Source of the DNA: Pedosphaera sp.
Lineage (GTDB): Bacteria; Verrucomicrobiota; Verrucomicrobiia; Limisphaerales; JADLHS01
Length of the DNA: 33,869 bases
Assembly: GCA_009695195.1 (NCBI GenBank)
Contig: SIBJ01000039.1
Coordinates: 1-33,869, forward strand
Reading direction: 5' to 3'
The notes under the pieces were generated by a model. The model was given only the letters and a program-made list of their open reading frames with translations, had not been told where the DNA came from and made no database searches. Positions 32,223 to 33,869 of this stretch are shown here, piece by piece (position 1 is the first letter of the stretch; each line of letters opens with the position of its first letter). Made by a program: the position numbers and the translations under genes.

Positions 32223-33740
32223 ATGAAGCTTTCCAAAACAGCTTCCCGCTTGGGTCGGTTCATCGCTTTCACCATCGTCCTCACCGCTGCCGCGCTGTCG
32301 GCTTTGCCGTCCCGCGCGGCGGTTGGTTGTACGTCGCCGCCTTCCGGCCTGGTCAGTTGGTGGCGCGCGGAGGGCAACGCGAATGACAGTGCCGATGGCA
32401 ACCACGGCGTGCTGGCCGGAGGTACGACGTTCAGCGCCGGAGAGGTCGGACAGGCTTTTAGTTTCAACGGCTCCAATGCGTACGTCTCCGTCGTGGCCAG
32501 TTCCAATCTCAATGTGGGCGCCGCCGGTGGGTTCACCGTCGAAGGCTGGATCAATCCCGGAGACGTTTCTGCGACGCACATCATCGGTGAGTGGAACAAT
32601 GGGAGCGGTGGAATCGGTGTGCAGTTCTACCATTCGAATCCGGGCATCGGCGGTGTGGGTGCGCTCGCGGCGAACGTCGTGAGCACTTCGGGCGGTGACC
32701 ACCTCTTTGCTTCGTCACCGAATTTGATTACGGCAAACAATTTTCAACACGTCGCGCTCACGTATGACAAGGCCACGGGGATTGGCCGATTGTTTTGCAA
32801 CGGCGTCGCCGTGGCGGTGCAGAACCTGGGAGTGTTCACGCCCCAGACGACTTATGGTCTGAATTTCGGCGCCCGGGCTTCGGGCTTCCCGCTGGGCATT
32901 TACTTTGTTGGATTGATGGACGAGCTGAGCCTGTACGGCCGCGCGCTGACCACCAACGAAATCCAGACCATCTACGCCGCGGGCAACGCCGGCAAGTGCG
33001 CGCCCACCACTCCGCTGGCGTGCGTGGCGGCACCCTCAGGCCTGGTAAGTTTGTGGCGTGGGGAGAACAACGCGTTGGATTCAGTGGATGGCAACAACGG
33101 GACGTTGGTTGGCAACACCGTTTATGGCGCGGGCCGCGTGGGACAGGGATTTGTTTTTGACGGCACTACGGATCGGGTGGCGATTTGAAATCCGGCGAAC
33201 CTCCAGTTGCAGAACCTGACCATCGAAGCCTGGATCAAGCGCGGCAGCACTTCGGTTGTCTCGTATGACGCCGATGGCGGCTGGTATCTCTTTGGCTACG
33301 GCGTGGGCGGTTACGCGTTCTATGTGGACGCGAACACGCACCTGTATTTTGGGAAGCCCGGCACCGTCGCCCAGCCCAGCGCCGGCAGCATCACCGACAC
33401 CAACCTGCACCACGTGGCGATCACCAAATCCGGGACCACGCTGACTTTCTTCATTGATGGTGTGGCGGATTCTGTTTTCAGTTTTGCCCCGACGTTCGTG
33501 TTCACCACTCCGGTGGCAATTGGCGGGCGCGTGGACATTTTGGACAATAGTTTTTTTGGTACGATTGATGAGATCGCCGTTTACAATCGCGCGCTTTCAA
33601 CCAATGAAATTCAAGCCATCTTCGCGGCGGGCAGCGCGGGCAAGTGTGCGGCAACGAGTCCGCCTCCGTGTGTTGCGCCTTCTTCAGGCCTGATTAGTTG
33701 GTGGCGGGCCGAAGGCGCTGCCAATGCGTATTCCGGGGGC
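32223..33740 (+). pseudogene. LamG-domain secreted protein, broken by a stop codon and an insertion
   Basis: The start is the ATG at 32223, with AAGGA six bases upstream and signal peptide MKLSKTASRLGRFIAFTIVL...RAA. Tandem LamG (concanavalin-like) units each begin C-x-x-P-x-S-G-L-[VI]-S-[LW]-W-R and end E-I-Q-x-I-[YF]-A-A-G-x-A-G-K-C. Unit 1 is whole. Unit 2 is interrupted after VAI by TGA at 33186-33188, yet the same frame resumes at once (NPANLQLQNLTIEAW) and runs to the end of the unit. Unit 3 stops being LamG-like at about 33728-33740, where the ~22-bp repeats start. As it stands the product is a 321-residue truncated protein. LamG units usually bind carbohydrate or other surface ligands. 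The single in-frame stop could also be a sequencing error. Confidence 0.85.
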
Positions 33741-33869
33741 TGTCGGACAGTGATTCCGATTTCTGTCGGACAGCGTTCCAATTTCTGCCGGACACCGTTC
33801 CGATTCATATCGGACAGTGTTCCGGGCTGAGGTCGGACAGTTTTTGGGGCACATTGGAATGCTGTCCGA
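33741..33869. mobile_element. Probable transposon end with ~22-bp iterated repeats (runs off window)
   Basis: Four direct units of 23, 22, 22 and 23 bp start at 33741, 33764, 33786 and 33808, with core TCGGACAGNGTTCCGATTTC. A fifth partial unit is at 33831. An inverted copy ends at the window edge (33853-33869; its reverse complement begins TCGGACAGCATTCC). The block replaces the expected LamG coding sequence abruptly. Several ~22-bp transposase-binding sites starting with TG are typical of element ends of the IS21, Tn7 and Mu type. No transposase is visible because the window ends, so the family is open. Confidence 0.65.

Noticed and set aside
33186..33188. TGA as a selenocysteine codon or programmed read-through in the LamG gene
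   Set aside because: No selenocysteine-type hairpin is apparent just after it, LamG domains do not use selenocysteine, and the gene is also cut by an insertion, so decay is simpler.
33741..33840. The ~22-bp direct repeats as a CRISPR or plasmid iteron array
   Set aside because: There are no spacers, and the abrupt break of a coding gene plus an inverted copy fits a transposon end better. An iteron origin cannot be fully excluded without the sequence to the right.

Overview
ORGANISM. The window is high-GC bacterial DNA that best fits a Verrucomicrobiota lineage, probably the Pedosphaera/Limisphaerales side. This is an inference from content, not from a marker gene. The grounds are two PEP-CTERM proteins, many very large secreted Asn/Thr/Gly-rich proteins, TIG-repeat and LamG surface proteins, few Shine-Dalgarno motifs, and several families of long palindromic repeats scattered between and inside genes. 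No rRNA, tRNA or CRISPR array was seen.

LAYOUT. 1-2933 (-): an incomplete secreted protein with six tandem TIG/IPT domains that runs off the left edge. 3160-5478 (-): feoB, ferrous-iron transporter. 5862-8905 (+): two adjacent secreted genes; the first has a possible caspase-like His/Cys pair. 8919-9887: a toxin-antitoxin pair (DUF2281-like antitoxin plus MazF/PemK toxin) bracketed by 141-bp direct repeats, both derived from the 3' end of feoA. 9739-10269 (-): two feoA genes. 10563-11882 (+): an SLC45-like MFS sugar permease. 11888-14336 (+): a NarL-type two-component system. 14447-18790 (-): a secreted GH13 amylase and a secreted GH57-type glucanase. 19018-21890 (+): a YadA-head-like repeat protein with a peptidase S74 chaperone end, plus a small secreted partner. 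22186-30200 (+): two giant secreted GH13 enzymes. 30282-31028 (-) and 31263-32066 (+): divergent paralogous PEP-CTERM proteins. 32223-33740 (+): a LamG protein gene broken by an in-frame stop and then cut by what looks like a transposon end made of ~22-bp repeats (33741 to the window edge).

HOW IT FITS TOGETHER. From 10.5 to 30.2 kb the genes read as an alpha-glucan (starch/glycogen) use locus: four secreted GH13/GH57 enzymes, a maltose/sucrose-type permease and a two-component regulator. Left of it lies an iron(II) uptake system whose feoA and feoB genes are now 4.3 kb apart, separated by oppositely oriented accessory genes.

MOST UNUSUAL SIGNALS. (1) At least four unrelated palindromic repeat families lie across the 5' ends of secreted or membrane protein genes. 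The reading frame runs through them, so the repeats supply start codons, n-regions or hydrophobic cores of signal peptides. (2) A short dyad, CCGCA-N4-6-TGCGG, occurs six times, only between genes, and once sits exactly between a -35 and a -10 box. (3) A module ending in F-Y-[RK]-[VIL] recurs in five secreted proteins, four times at the extreme C-terminus. (4) The toxin-antitoxin pair is framed by a duplicated feoA 3' end.
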